A DNA stretch of 64,000 nt from Bacillota bacterium (GTDB lineage Bacteria > Bacillota > Clostridia > DSM-8532): positions 1 to 64,000 of the forward strand of contig JAEZJF010000025.1 in NCBI GenBank assembly GCA_023415825.1. The letters run 5' to 3'. Both the position numbers and the translations under genes were made by a program. The notes beneath the pieces were generated by a model that worked only from the letters and a program-made list of their open reading frames with translations, did not search any database and had not been told where the DNA came from. This document shows positions 44,477 to 52,737 of the stretch, one piece after another. Position 1 is the stretch's first letter. Each line of letters opens with the position of its first letter.

Positions 44477-46033
44477 TCATACCTCATACACTTCAAACAT
44501 TATCTGCTTTCTTTCCAGCATTTCGTCGATACGGTCTATATATTGGGTAACTTCCTTGACATTATAACTACGCTCAATCTTTTTATTATCAGGAAATACA
44601 AATTTCGAGGCGGCTCCTGCCCCCAGAGCAATTATGGTTTGCCTCTCCTCCATGGTATGAATATTATAAAGGCATTCAAGGCCCGGCTTGGCATAACCCG
44701 TGTTTTCAAGATTAGCCAGGATGTTTTTCTGCCGGTACAGATAATAGGGCCTCATACCCATTTTCAATGTCGTTTGCCTTGCTTCCTCAATCATGGCTTC
44801 CACCACATCATCGGGTGTTGCAGAAAAACACTCCTGTTCCTCCCGTAGCCTGGACGCCCGTTTAACTGCCATTGTATGAACGGTTAGACTATCGGGTGCC
44901 ATGGCCTCAATTAATTCTAGGGTGTTACGAAACATCTCCAGATTTTCTTTGGGAAGTCCTGCAATCAGATCCATATTAATATTGTCAAAGCCCAGGCTCC
45001 TTGCCATTTTATACTTATCCTGAATATCCTCAGGGGTATGATTTCTGCCAATAAGCTTCAAAGTCTCCCGGTTCATGGTCTGAGGATTGATGCTAATGCG
45101 TGTAACCTGCTGTCCATGCATGGCTTCCAGCTTTTCATGAGTGATGGTATCGGGCCTTCCTGCCTCAACCGTGAATTCTTTTCCCTGAAGCTCAAAGCTT
45201 TGATTGATCTGCGTCAAAAGCCGAGTCAGACTAGGAGCATCCAGGGCTGTAGGGGTTCCGCCTCCCATATAAACAGATCCGATTTTATAATCGTTTTTAT
45301 AAATCCATCGAGCCACAAACTGTATCTCTTTTTCCAATGCAGCCAAATATGCAGGAACCAGGTTTTGATAACGTCCGATAGGATAGGCTGTAAAGGAGCA
45401 GTATAGGCATCGACTGGCGCAAAAGGGAATTCCGATATACAGGTGTATACTTTTCTTATCATAGGAGCTATAGGGTTTTTCAGCTTCTGCTACCTCATAT
45501 AGTAAACATGCCTTTTGCTCGGTCATGCCTGTAGCATTGACCAGTTGCTGCACTGCATCAGCTTTTTCCATACCGTCGTCAAGGCACCGCATGGCAAGCT
45601 TTACAGGCCGAACACCGGTTAATGAACCATAGGGAAGCTGCTTTCCTGTAATTTTCGATAATACTTCATAGATACATAATCCCACAAGGATATTACGACT
45701 TTTTAGCAGGCTCCCACCCGGTTCGTTCAGTTGATGCCGATTGACCTTTCGCTGGCTGAAAGCTTGGTGTTCCATCTCCAGGACTTGTGCCAGTTTCAGC
45801 TCTTCCAGGGTTACCAGATGAGAAAAGTAATAGACGCAGCAAGTCCATAGCATCCTGTTTTCTTCTACCTTTACTATCATTAAAGAACCGGGATCAAATA
45901 CTTCTATTGACTCATCTTCATGAATGAATTGTATAGCATGGGCATCGACAAAAAAGAGGCGTATCAGTTCCCACGCCTCATGCTCCATATCTGTACCCTC
46001 AAGGATAACCCAAAGCTTGTTTTGATCAGACAT
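44477..46033 (-). CDS. hemZ: coproporphyrinogen dehydrogenase HemZ-like radical SAM enzyme
   Basis: This protein of about 518 residues has an N-terminal helper domain of about 160 residues, then a radical SAM core with FCASRCLYCSF (CxxxCxxC), GGGTPTALDAPSL and FTVEAGRPDTI, as in HemN/HemZ. The family oxidises coproporphyrinogen III without oxygen in haem synthesis; HemZ members may have related roles. The start at ATG 46033 follows AAAGGGAGAA and overlaps the MBL-fold gene by 8 bp, and the longer frame is not needed. The order relA, dtd, MBL, hemZ is a known clostridial arrangement. Confidence 0.88.
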   Translation of the reverse strand: MSDQNKLWVILEGTDMEHEAWELIRLFFVDAHAIQFIHEDESIEVFDPGSLMIVKVEENRMLWTCCVYYFSHLVTLEELKLAQVLEMEHQAFSQRKVNRHQLNEPGGSLLKSRNILVGLCIYEVLSKITGKQLPYGSLTGVRPVKLAMRCLDDGMEKADAVQQLVNATGMTEQKACLLYEVAEAEKPYSSYDKKSIHLYIGIPFCASRCLYCSFTAYPIGRYQNLVPAYLAALEKEIQFVARWIYKNDYKIGSVYMGGGTPTALDAPSLTRLLTQINQSFELQGKEFTVEAGRPDTITHEKLEAMHGQQVTRISINPQTMNRETLKLIGRNHTPEDIQDKYKMARSLGFDNINMDLIAGLPKENLEMFRNTLELIEAMAPDSLTVHTMAVKRASRLREEQECFSATPDDVVEAMIEEARQTTLKMGMRPYYLYRQKNILANLENTGYAKPGLECLYNIHTMEERQTIIALGAGAASKFVFPDNKKIERSYNVKEVTQYIDRIDEMLERKQIMFEVYEV

Positions 46034-46643
46034 AGGGATTGTTCTCCCTTTCATAGGCAATTGTAGTGGATGGACCATGTCCTGGATAAACCTTAACATC
46101 ACCATACAAAGTATATAAACGGTTTTGAATGGAGTTAACAAGCCTCTTTGAGCTTCCTCCAAAGAGATCCGTCCTCCCTACCGATCGGTGGAAAAGGGTG
46201 TCTCCACTGAAAAGAAGACTGTCACACAAAATAGAAACTGAACCCGGAGAATGCCCGGGTGTATGAATGATCTCCAAGGTTAAATTCCCCAAAGGGAGCT
46301 TGTCCCCATGCTTAAGCAGGCGATCCGGTAAAGAAGGCTTAACTTCATTTTCAAACCCAAAAAGGGCGTACCCGTTTTTTTCAGGGTCAGAATATAAGGG
46401 CAGCTCCTCCTCATGGAGGCATAGCTCCGCGCCGGTGGCTTGCTTCAAGTCATTTACATTAATAATATGATCCACATGACCATGGGTTAGAATAATGTAC
46501 CGAACCTTAAGTGCTTTTTCTTTTATCACGTCAAGTACATTCTCTGCTTTTACACCACAGTCAATAATAGCACACTCATTTTGGTCTGAGAGCAAATAGC
46601 ATTTTGAATCGAATAATCCCTTGGATAAAATCTTGAGTTCCAT
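46026..46643 (-). CDS. MBL-fold hydrolase (glyoxalase II-like)
   Basis: This 205-residue cytoplasmic metallo-beta-lactamase-fold protein has THGHVDHI (HxHxDH), HTPGHSPGS, FSGDTLF and YPGHGPST, the dinuclear-metal glyoxalase II pattern. It is shorter than true glyoxalase II because the substrate-binding C-terminal domain is missing. The start lies inside the end of dtd, with AAAGGAA as ribosome binding site, so the two are coupled. The substrate is unknown. Confidence 0.9.
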   Translation of the reverse strand: MELKILSKGLFDSKCYLLSDQNECAIIDCGVKAENVLDVIKEKALKVRYIILTHGHVDHIINVNDLKQATGAELCLHEEELPLYSDPEKNGYALFGFENEVKPSLPDRLLKHGDKLPLGNLTLEIIHTPGHSPGSVSILCDSLLFSGDTLFHRSVGRTDLFGGSSKRLVNSIQNRLYTLYGDVKVYPGHGPSTTIAYERENNPYV

Positions 46644-47109
46644 AGCTTTTCCTTTGTTCAGAATGTTTTTTACTATCCAAAAGCAATGTCACAGGCCCTT
46701 CGTTAATAAAATCCACATCCATCATGGCCTGAAAAACACCGGTTTCTACCTTTATGTCATACTTGTCATGAAGATACATCACAAATTCCTCGTAAAGCCT
46801 TTGGGCTTCCTCAGGTCTTGCAGCATCTGAATAACTGGGCCGCTTGCCTTTACGGCAATCCCCGTACAGGGTGAACTGGGAAACCACAAGCAGGCTTCCG
46901 CCCACATCAAGCACCGACAGGTTCATTTTGCCCTCCTGGTCTTCAAAAATGCGCAAATTTGCTATTTTATCAGCCAGATACTCCAAGTCCTTCCGATCAT
47001 CACCATGACCTACCCCCAGGAGGATCATAAGTCCTTTTTCTATTTTACCCGTAACCTGGCCCTCAACCCGGACCTCGGCATGTTTTACTCTCTGTACTAC
47101 AGCGCGCAT
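46576..47109 (-). CDS. dtd: D-aminoacyl-tRNA deacylase (Dtd), C-terminally extended
   Basis: This protein removes D-amino acids from mischarged tRNA. The family blocks are MRAVVQRV at the N-terminus, SQFTLYGD and INEGPVTLLLD near residue 145. A usual Dtd ends at about residue 149, right after the GPVT block. This one runs 177 residues, and its last 28 residues are read from the ribosome binding site and start of the next gene (68-bp overlap). The tail may be real or may reflect a lost stop codon; it probably couples translation to the MBL-fold gene. Confidence 0.9.
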   Translation of the reverse strand: MRAVVQRVKHAEVRVEGQVTGKIEKGLMILLGVGHGDDRKDLEYLADKIANLRIFEDQEGKMNLSVLDVGGSLLVVSQFTLYGDCRKGKRPSYSDAARPEEAQRLYEEFVMYLHDKYDIKVETGVFQAMMDVDFINEGPVTLLLDSKKHSEQRKSYGTQDFIQGIIRFKMLFALRPK

Positions 47110-47126
47110 GTATCCAAACTCATTTA

Positions 47127-49310
47127 CTATTTATTCCGTGATATCTCAAAGACATCCTTTATACGGCTCATCTTGGAAATAATACGGTCCAGTTGTTCGG
47201 TATTATTGATTTCCAGGGTCATATGCATCAGAACTGAAGAATCTTTTAAGGTTCTGGCATTAATGGCCCTTAAGGGTATTCTCGACTCACCTATGGCGTT
47301 TGTAATCTCAACAAGTAACCCTGGTCTGTCATGAGCTTTCATGGTGATCTCAGCCAAATAGGATACATTATGAGAAACATTCTGATACCAATAGACATCA
47401 ATAAGCCTGGCGTCACCGTCAATGATGGTATTTTTGACATTTGGGCAGTCGCTTCTGTGAACAGATACGCCGCGTCCTCTGGTGATATAGCCAATGATTT
47501 CGTCACCCGGAACAGGGTTACAGCAGCGCGACAGCCTTACAAGACAATTATCGATACCTTTTACTACTACGCCGCTATCCGGTACAGTCTTACTTTTCTT
47601 CTTGTTCTCCTTTTCAATCTGATCAAGAAGCATACTGGTCTGCTCTTCGGGAGGAAGGCTCTTGCGGTATTCCTCCTTGAGCTTGGAAACAATTTTAGCG
47701 GCTGTAATTGCGCCAAGAGCGATAGCTGCGTAAAGATCCTCAACATTATGGAAATTATATTTTTTTAAGAGTGTATCAAGATAGTCGCTTTTTATAGCCT
47801 GATTCATAGTCAGGCTATTCTTTTTGACCTCTTTTTCAAAGATCTCCTTGCCCTGCTCAACGTTCTCTTCTCTTTTTTCCTTCTTGAACCATTGGTTAAT
47901 TTTATTTCGGGCTTGAGATGTTTTTGCGACCTTCAGCCAATCCCGGCTGGGTCCATTACTGCCGCCCGAGGTTATAATTTCAATTATGTCGCCATTTTTG
48001 AGCTCATAATCAAGATTAACAATCCTGCCATTGACCTTGGCTCCGATCATACGGTTACCGATGGCGCTGTGTATGGAATAGGCAAAATCTATGGGATTGG
48101 AACCCGCACGCAAGTTCTTGACATCACCCTTGGGCGTGAAAACAAAAACTTCATCGGTGAAGAGGTCTATTTTGAGATTTTCCATAAACTCATCGGGATC
48201 CCGGGCATCTTTTTGCCAATCAATCATTTGTCTGAGCCAGGACAGCTTTTCAGCATAGGATTTTTCCTCGTGCCCGCCCTCTTTGTATTGCCAGTGGGCC
48301 GCAATACCGACCTCAGCCACACGATGCATTTCCCGGGATCTAATTTGAACCTCAAAGGGAATACCTTCGGGGCCGATAACCGTAGAATGGAGGGATTGGT
48401 ACATATTAGGCTTGGGCATGGAGATATAATCCTTAAAACGGCCCGGCATTGGCTTGAACAGCTCATGCATAAGGCCCAGAACCGCATAGCAATCCTTTAC
48501 GGAATCCACAATCAGACGGATGGCGAAGAGATCATAGATTTGCTCGATAGTTTTGTTTTGGCTTGTCATCTTTCTATAGATGCTGTAAAGATGCTTGGCG
48601 CGCCCTTCGATTTCTGCAGCAATACCTACCTCAGCTGTTTTTTTCTTGACATCTTCAATGACATTCTGAATATATTCTTCACGTTCCCGGCGCTTTTTGG
48701 CAATCTTTTCAACCAGATCATAGTAGTTTTTTTCATCCATATATCGGAAGCTCAAATCTTCAAGCTCCCATTTAATCTTGTGAATACCTAGTCGATGAGC
48801 CAACGGTGCATAGATTTCCATGGTCTCACGGGCTATTTGATGCTGCTTATCCTTGTTCATGAATTTAAGGGTTCGCATATTGTGAAGACGATCGCATAAT
48901 TTAATGATTATGACCCGTATATCCTTGGCCATAGCCAGAAACATCTTGCGGAAATTCTCGGCTTGAATCTCCTGCTTGGTGGTATGGGGAATTTTGGTAA
49001 GCTTTGTGACGCCGTCCACAAGCTCAGCTATTTCCTCCCCGAATTCCTTTTTGATTTGCTCATAGCTAAAGGTCGTGTCTTCTATGGTATCATGGAGAAT
49101 TCCGGCCGCAATAGAGTTCTCATCCATTTCCAGCTCGGCTAAAATGCAACCTACCTCCACCGGATGGATGATATAGGGGTCCCCCGAAACGCGCGCCTGA
49201 CCTTCATGCGCTATTTTTGAAAGATCGTAGGCCTTCTCAATAAGCGCAAAATTGGCGTTTGGGTTATATTGAATTATCAACTCCTTAAGCTTCACAAATT
49301 CATCTATCAT
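47127..49310 (-). CDS. relA: bifunctional (p)ppGpp synthetase/hydrolase RelA/SpoT
   Basis: This protein of about 727 residues starts with the HD hydrolase domain (IIHPVEVGCILAEL, GILHDTIEDTTF). The synthetase domain follows (YDLFAIRLIVDSVKDCYAVL), then TGS (VFVFTPKGDVKNLRAGSNPI), a zinc-finger-like region (SRCCNPVPGDEIIG) and a C-terminal ACT domain. Both active sites look intact, so it should both make and degrade the stringent-response alarmone. ATG 49310 is preferred over the longer frame. It lies 28 bp after recJ and 17 bp before dtd. Confidence 0.95.
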   Translation of the reverse strand: MIDEFVKLKELIIQYNPNANFALIEKAYDLSKIAHEGQARVSGDPYIIHPVEVGCILAELEMDENSIAAGILHDTIEDTTFSYEQIKKEFGEEIAELVDGVTKLTKIPHTTKQEIQAENFRKMFLAMAKDIRVIIIKLCDRLHNMRTLKFMNKDKQHQIARETMEIYAPLAHRLGIHKIKWELEDLSFRYMDEKNYYDLVEKIAKKRREREEYIQNVIEDVKKKTAEVGIAAEIEGRAKHLYSIYRKMTSQNKTIEQIYDLFAIRLIVDSVKDCYAVLGLMHELFKPMPGRFKDYISMPKPNMYQSLHSTVIGPEGIPFEVQIRSREMHRVAEVGIAAHWQYKEGGHEEKSYAEKLSWLRQMIDWQKDARDPDEFMENLKIDLFTDEVFVFTPKGDVKNLRAGSNPIDFAYSIHSAIGNRMIGAKVNGRIVNLDYELKNGDIIEIITSGGSNGPSRDWLKVAKTSQARNKINQWFKKEKREENVEQGKEIFEKEVKKNSLTMNQAIKSDYLDTLLKKYNFHNVEDLYAAIALGAITAAKIVSKLKEEYRKSLPPEEQTSMLLDQIEKENKKKSKTVPDSGVVVKGIDNCLVRLSRCCNPVPGDEIIGYITRGRGVSVHRSDCPNVKNTIIDGDARLIDVYWYQNVSHNVSYLAEITMKAHDRPGLLVEITNAIGESRIPLRAINARTLKDSSVLMHMTLEINNTEQLDRIISKMSRIKDVFEISRNK

Positions 49311-49338
49311 GAAATACCACCGTTCTAATTTTAGGACT

Positions 49339-51501
49339 CTATTGTAATGCGTGCACGGCCTCATTCACCCAGTCAAGGATTTCTGAATCCTCCAGATTAA
49401 CCTTCTTTGGCTCATCACACGGAATAAGCATGTATATGTTATCTGATTCAAGATGTAAGCCCATAAGTGTCAGCTCATCAAAAATCAGGAGTGCCACAAA
49501 AAATTTAAAGCAATTAATGTTCTTTTTTGTTTCATTTTCAAGAATTCTGGTATGAACGAACAAATCGGACAAGGACAAGGACAAGGTTTTGGACTCCATT
49601 TTGTTTATATATCTGTATATGATGGCAAGAATGTCCCTGTTAATCTCTATATCGTCAAAATTGATTATTTTATCATTAATCCCATTATAAAGCCAATTTT
49701 CGTCACAATCAAGACATTCAACCTGGCGTGCCGCTTTGAGCAAAAATCTGTTTTTCGTAAGCAGCGACTCAGATAGGCGCATATCCCATATTTTAATCTG
49801 GAGAGACTCGGTATTATTCCAAACATTGATCTCCTGGGTAAAGACAATATCCACCCGATCTCCGATGAATAAGCCTTTTTCAAGATGGCCCTTTCCAAAA
49901 TAAATGCCATCTGCAGTCTGACCGTCAATACCCAGTGTGAGTCTTAGATGCTTGCCGTTTCCAATTACCTTTTTACTTAACAAAACAGCACCTCGGAAGC
50001 AAAATAGCGGCATTTGATTGCCTGAGCCAAAGGGCTCCATCCTGGAGATGAGTCTAGCAGCTTCAAGGTTCACATCATCACCCTTAAGATCAAGATCTAC
50101 ATTCATAGTCGGTAATAGCATCTCTTCCCGGATAGCTTGATCTGCATAAGCATTGATACGTGTACGGAAGAATTCCACATCCCCGGCCATAAGGGTAAGG
50201 CCACCGGCTTGCTCATGACCGCCATATTTGATCAGTACATCTGAAAGGCCTTCCAGAGCGTTGAAAAGGTTAAATCCTTCTATACTTCTTCCTGAGCCCA
50301 CAGCCTTTTCATCCTCAATGGAGATGACAAAAGCCGGCTTATGATAACGATCCACCAGCTTGGAGGCTACAATCCCTATAACTCCGTGATGCCAGCCTTC
50401 CCCATAAACCACCAATAACTTTTCCTTTTGATAACGGGAATCCTCTTCAATCATTTGAACGGCTGAGCGGTAAATTTCATCTTGAACTTCCTGCCTTTTG
50501 GTATTGGATTGGTTAAGCAGAAGCGCAATTTTCTCGGCTTCAAGCTCATCATCTGTAGTAAACAGATTCACCGCCCATTTGGCATCACCCATGCGTCCGG
50601 CTGCATTGACTCTTGGTGCGATGGTAAAGGAAATCTTAGAGGAATCCAACTGGTTTTGCTGTACCGTCGACACTTTGAGCAAGGCCTTCATACCTTTACA
50701 TGGATTCTTCAAGATTTTTTCAATGCCGTATTTAGTAATGATACGGTTTTCACCTTTAAGCTCTACAATATCAGCAACGGTTGCCAGAGCTGCCAAGTCC
50801 AGATACTCTTCATAGGCCTTGGGCATGTCAAGTCTGGTGCTGACAGCCTGAACCAGCTTTAAGGCTATTCCGGCTCCACAAAGGTTCTTAAAAGGATACT
50901 GGCTTGCCGGTAAATGTGGATTGATCACAGCCAGAGCCTCCGGCATCAATTGCTCGTTGCACTGGTGATGGTCTGTAATAATAAGGTCAACCATTCTGCC
51001 TTTTTCAGTGCACCGCTCGTAAAGCGTGTCAACTTGAAACCGTGCTGTGATACCGCAATCCACTGTAATAACCAGATCAAAATCATGGTTGCTTATGTAT
51101 TCTACGGCCATGTCTGAAATGCCGTATCCCTCGTCTACGCGATCAGGAATATAATACTCGATTTGAGCGTTAAGGGACTGAAAGAAGCGAATTAAAATGG
51201 CTGTAGCAGAAACGCCATCCACATCATAGTCGCCATAAACCAGGATCTTTTCTTTATTTTTCAGGGCTCTAACAATCCTGTCGACTGCATGATCCATGCC
51301 TTCCAGTAAAAAAGGATCATGAAGCGCTTCAAGAGAAGGGTTTAGAAAATTTGACGCATCTTCCAGAATTATGATGTTTCTTTGAACCAGAAGCTTTTTA
51401 AGAAGCTCCGGAATATCTTTTTTATTCTCAGAGAGTTGCTCCATAGAGGGTAATTCTGAAAAAACCCAATGCCTGCCATTGCCTAAATAATAATTCTCCA
51501 T
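49339..51501 (-). CDS. recJ: single-stranded-DNA-specific exonuclease RecJ
   Basis: This protein of about 720 residues belongs to the DHH family: VYGDYDVDGVSATAIL (motif I), ITVDCGI (motif II), IITDHHQ (DHH motif III), then DHHA1 with YGGHEQAGGL. A C-terminal extension of about 150 residues beyond the OB region has no motif I recognise. RecJ degrades single-stranded DNA 5' to 3' in repair. The start at ATG 51501 follows GGATGGAG. A terminator separates it from yqeY upstream, and relA follows closely. Confidence 0.93.
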   Translation of the reverse strand: MENYYLGNGRHWVFSELPSMEQLSENKKDIPELLKKLLVQRNIIILEDASNFLNPSLEALHDPFLLEGMDHAVDRIVRALKNKEKILVYGDYDVDGVSATAILIRFFQSLNAQIEYYIPDRVDEGYGISDMAVEYISNHDFDLVITVDCGITARFQVDTLYERCTEKGRMVDLIITDHHQCNEQLMPEALAVINPHLPASQYPFKNLCGAGIALKLVQAVSTRLDMPKAYEEYLDLAALATVADIVELKGENRIITKYGIEKILKNPCKGMKALLKVSTVQQNQLDSSKISFTIAPRVNAAGRMGDAKWAVNLFTTDDELEAEKIALLLNQSNTKRQEVQDEIYRSAVQMIEEDSRYQKEKLLVVYGEGWHHGVIGIVASKLVDRYHKPAFVISIEDEKAVGSGRSIEGFNLFNALEGLSDVLIKYGGHEQAGGLTLMAGDVEFFRTRINAYADQAIREEMLLPTMNVDLDLKGDDVNLEAARLISRMEPFGSGNQMPLFCFRGAVLLSKKVIGNGKHLRLTLGIDGQTADGIYFGKGHLEKGLFIGDRVDIVFTQEINVWNNTESLQIKIWDMRLSESLLTKNRFLLKAARQVECLDCDENWLYNGINDKIINFDDIEINRDILAIIYRYINKMESKTLSLSLSDLFVHTRILENETKKNINCFKFFVALLIFDELTLMGLHLESDNIYMLIPCDEPKKVNLEDSEILDWVNEAVHALQ

Positions 51502-51560
51502 GTATGCTTGACTCCATCCATTAAATGATAAGACATTGTCTTGATTTTGGGCATAAAACA

Positions 51561-51583
51561 AAGCCCGGTGTTTCTCCGGGCTT
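51561..51583 (-). terminator. terminator of the rpsU-yqeY transcript
   Basis: AAGCCCGG and CCGGGCTT form a perfect 8-bp stem with a 7-nt loop, followed on the minus strand by TGTTTTATG. It starts 7 bp after the yqeY stop codon. Confidence 0.85.
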
Positions 51584-51589
51584 CGTCAG

Positions 51590-52033
51590 CTATGACAATA
51601 ATTTCTTGACTATGACATTGACCAGGTTACCGTCTGACCTGCCTTTCACCTTGGGCATGACAGCTTTCATGACCTTGCCCATGTCCTTGGCGGACAGAGC
51701 GCCGGTTTCCTGAATGGCCTCTTTGACGATGGTCTCTACCTGTTCCTCGGTAAGCTGCTCCGGCATATATTGCTGAATGATTTCGATTTCACGCTTGGCT
51801 TTGTCAATTAAATCAGTCCGGTCAGTCTTCTCTATTTCTGCAAGAGCATCCCGTGTACTTTTCAACTCTTTTGCCAAGACTTCAGCAATTCCTTCATCAT
51901 CAAGGGTAATATGCTTATCTTTCTCGATTTGAAGGATGGCGGCCCGGATTATTTGGATGATATCCTTTCGGATTCTGTCCTTATCCTTCATTGCGTCCTT
52001 CAAATCATTCAACAATCTCTCTTTAAGGGTCAT
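51590..52033 (-). CDS. yqeY: GatB/YqeY domain protein
   Basis: This 147-residue helical protein matches the YqeY family throughout: LLNDLKDAMKDKDRIRKDII at the N-terminus, QYMPEQLTEEQVETIV in the middle and GKVMKAVMPKVKGRSDGNLV at the end. YqeY shares the tRNA-binding tail domain of GatB; its own function is unclear. It lies 12 bp after rpsU, the usual rpsU-yqeY operon. Confidence 0.93.
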   Translation of the reverse strand: MTLKERLLNDLKDAMKDKDRIRKDIIQIIRAAILQIEKDKHITLDDEGIAEVLAKELKSTRDALAEIEKTDRTDLIDKAKREIEIIQQYMPEQLTEEQVETIVKEAIQETGALSAKDMGKVMKAVMPKVKGRSDGNLVNVIVKKLLS

Positions 52034-52045
52034 TGCTATCTCCCC

Positions 52046-52222
52046 TTACTTTGTCTTTCTCTTCCTCGCAGCCTCGGATTTCTTTTTGCGCTTTACGCTG
52101 GGCTTGACATAGTGCTCTCTCTTCCTCACTTCAGCGAGAACGCCTGCCTTAGCACATTGTCTCTTAAATCTTTTAAGCGCACTGTCAAGGGATTCGTTCT
52201 CCTTAACTCTTACTTCAGACAC
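52046..52222 (-). CDS. rpsU: 30S ribosomal protein S21
   Basis: A 58-codon frame on the minus strand encodes S21. It reads from the N-terminal SEVRVKENESLDSALKRFKR, through CAKAGVLAEVRKREHYVKPS, to a basic Lys/Arg tail (KRKKKSEAARKRKTK). It starts with GTG at 52222, 5 bp after GGAGGG; the overlapping ATG at 52224 is out of frame. A strong promoter lies at 52344-52315 and yqeY follows. It is short and easily missed by length filters. Confidence 0.95.
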   Translation of the reverse strand: MSEVRVKENESLDSALKRFKRQCAKAGVLAEVRKREHYVKPSVKRKKKSEAARKRKTK

Positions 52223-52314
52223 ATCTATCCCTCCCCTCTGAAACGTACGTACAGCCGTGCCAGGGGATTTATCCAGTCAGTGTGAATGGTAAACCATGTT
52301 ACAGCACGTATTCT

Positions 52315-52344
52315 ATTATATAATAGCGTTTGAAACAGCGTCAA
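52315..52344 (-). promoter_or_regulatory. promoter of rpsU-yqeY
   Basis: On the minus strand TTGACG (52344-52339), 18 bp and TATAAT (52320-52315) are a near-consensus sigma-A promoter, giving an rpsU leader of about 85 nt. Confidence 0.75.
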
Positions 52345-52367
52345 TACATTTTTCCTAATATATAGGA

Positions 52368-52712
52368 CTATAGTATTTTTTCGCCCATCCGAATACCGCC
52401 AAGAACATGGTAGTGAAGATGGAAAACGGTTTGTCCAGCGCTTTCTCCGCAATTCACTATAACTCGATATCCTGTATTGTTAATTCCCATTATTTGAGCA
52501 ACTTTTTTTATTCCGCTATGAATGGGGACAATATTTTGGATATTTTCCTCATTGAGCCCTTCCAAACTTTCAATATGAACCTTTGGAACCACCAAAACAT
52601 GGACAGGCGCCGCAGGATGAATATCCTTGAAGGCATAGACATAATCGTCCTCGTAAACCTTGGCAGAAGGAATCTCACCCTTTATGATTTTACAAAAAAG
52701 ACAGTTATCCAC
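52368..52712 (-). CDS. HIT family nucleotide-binding hydrolase
   Basis: This histidine-triad protein of about 114 residues has the N-terminal zinc-site cysteines CLFCKI, a middle block DIHPAAPVHVLVVPK and the catalytic triad HLHYHVLGG. HIT proteins of this group (HinT-like) hydrolyse adenosine phosphoramidates and related nucleotides. The start is GTG at 52712 after CAGGAG; the longer frame runs antisense-like into alaS sequence and is rejected. It follows alaS by 25 bp and is probably co-transcribed. Confidence 0.92.
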   Translation of the reverse strand: MDNCLFCKIIKGEIPSAKVYEDDYVYAFKDIHPAAPVHVLVVPKVHIESLEGLNEENIQNIVPIHSGIKKVAQIMGINNTGYRVIVNCGESAGQTVFHLHYHVLGGIRMGEKIL

Positions 52713-52737
52713 GTCAATCACTCCTGATTTATTTTCA

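Noticed and set aside
47892..48791. 299-codon plus-strand open frame
   Set aside because: It lies wholly antisense to relA, whose RelA/SpoT domains are unmistakable. The antisense product shows no family pattern and the frame has no promoter or ribosome binding site.
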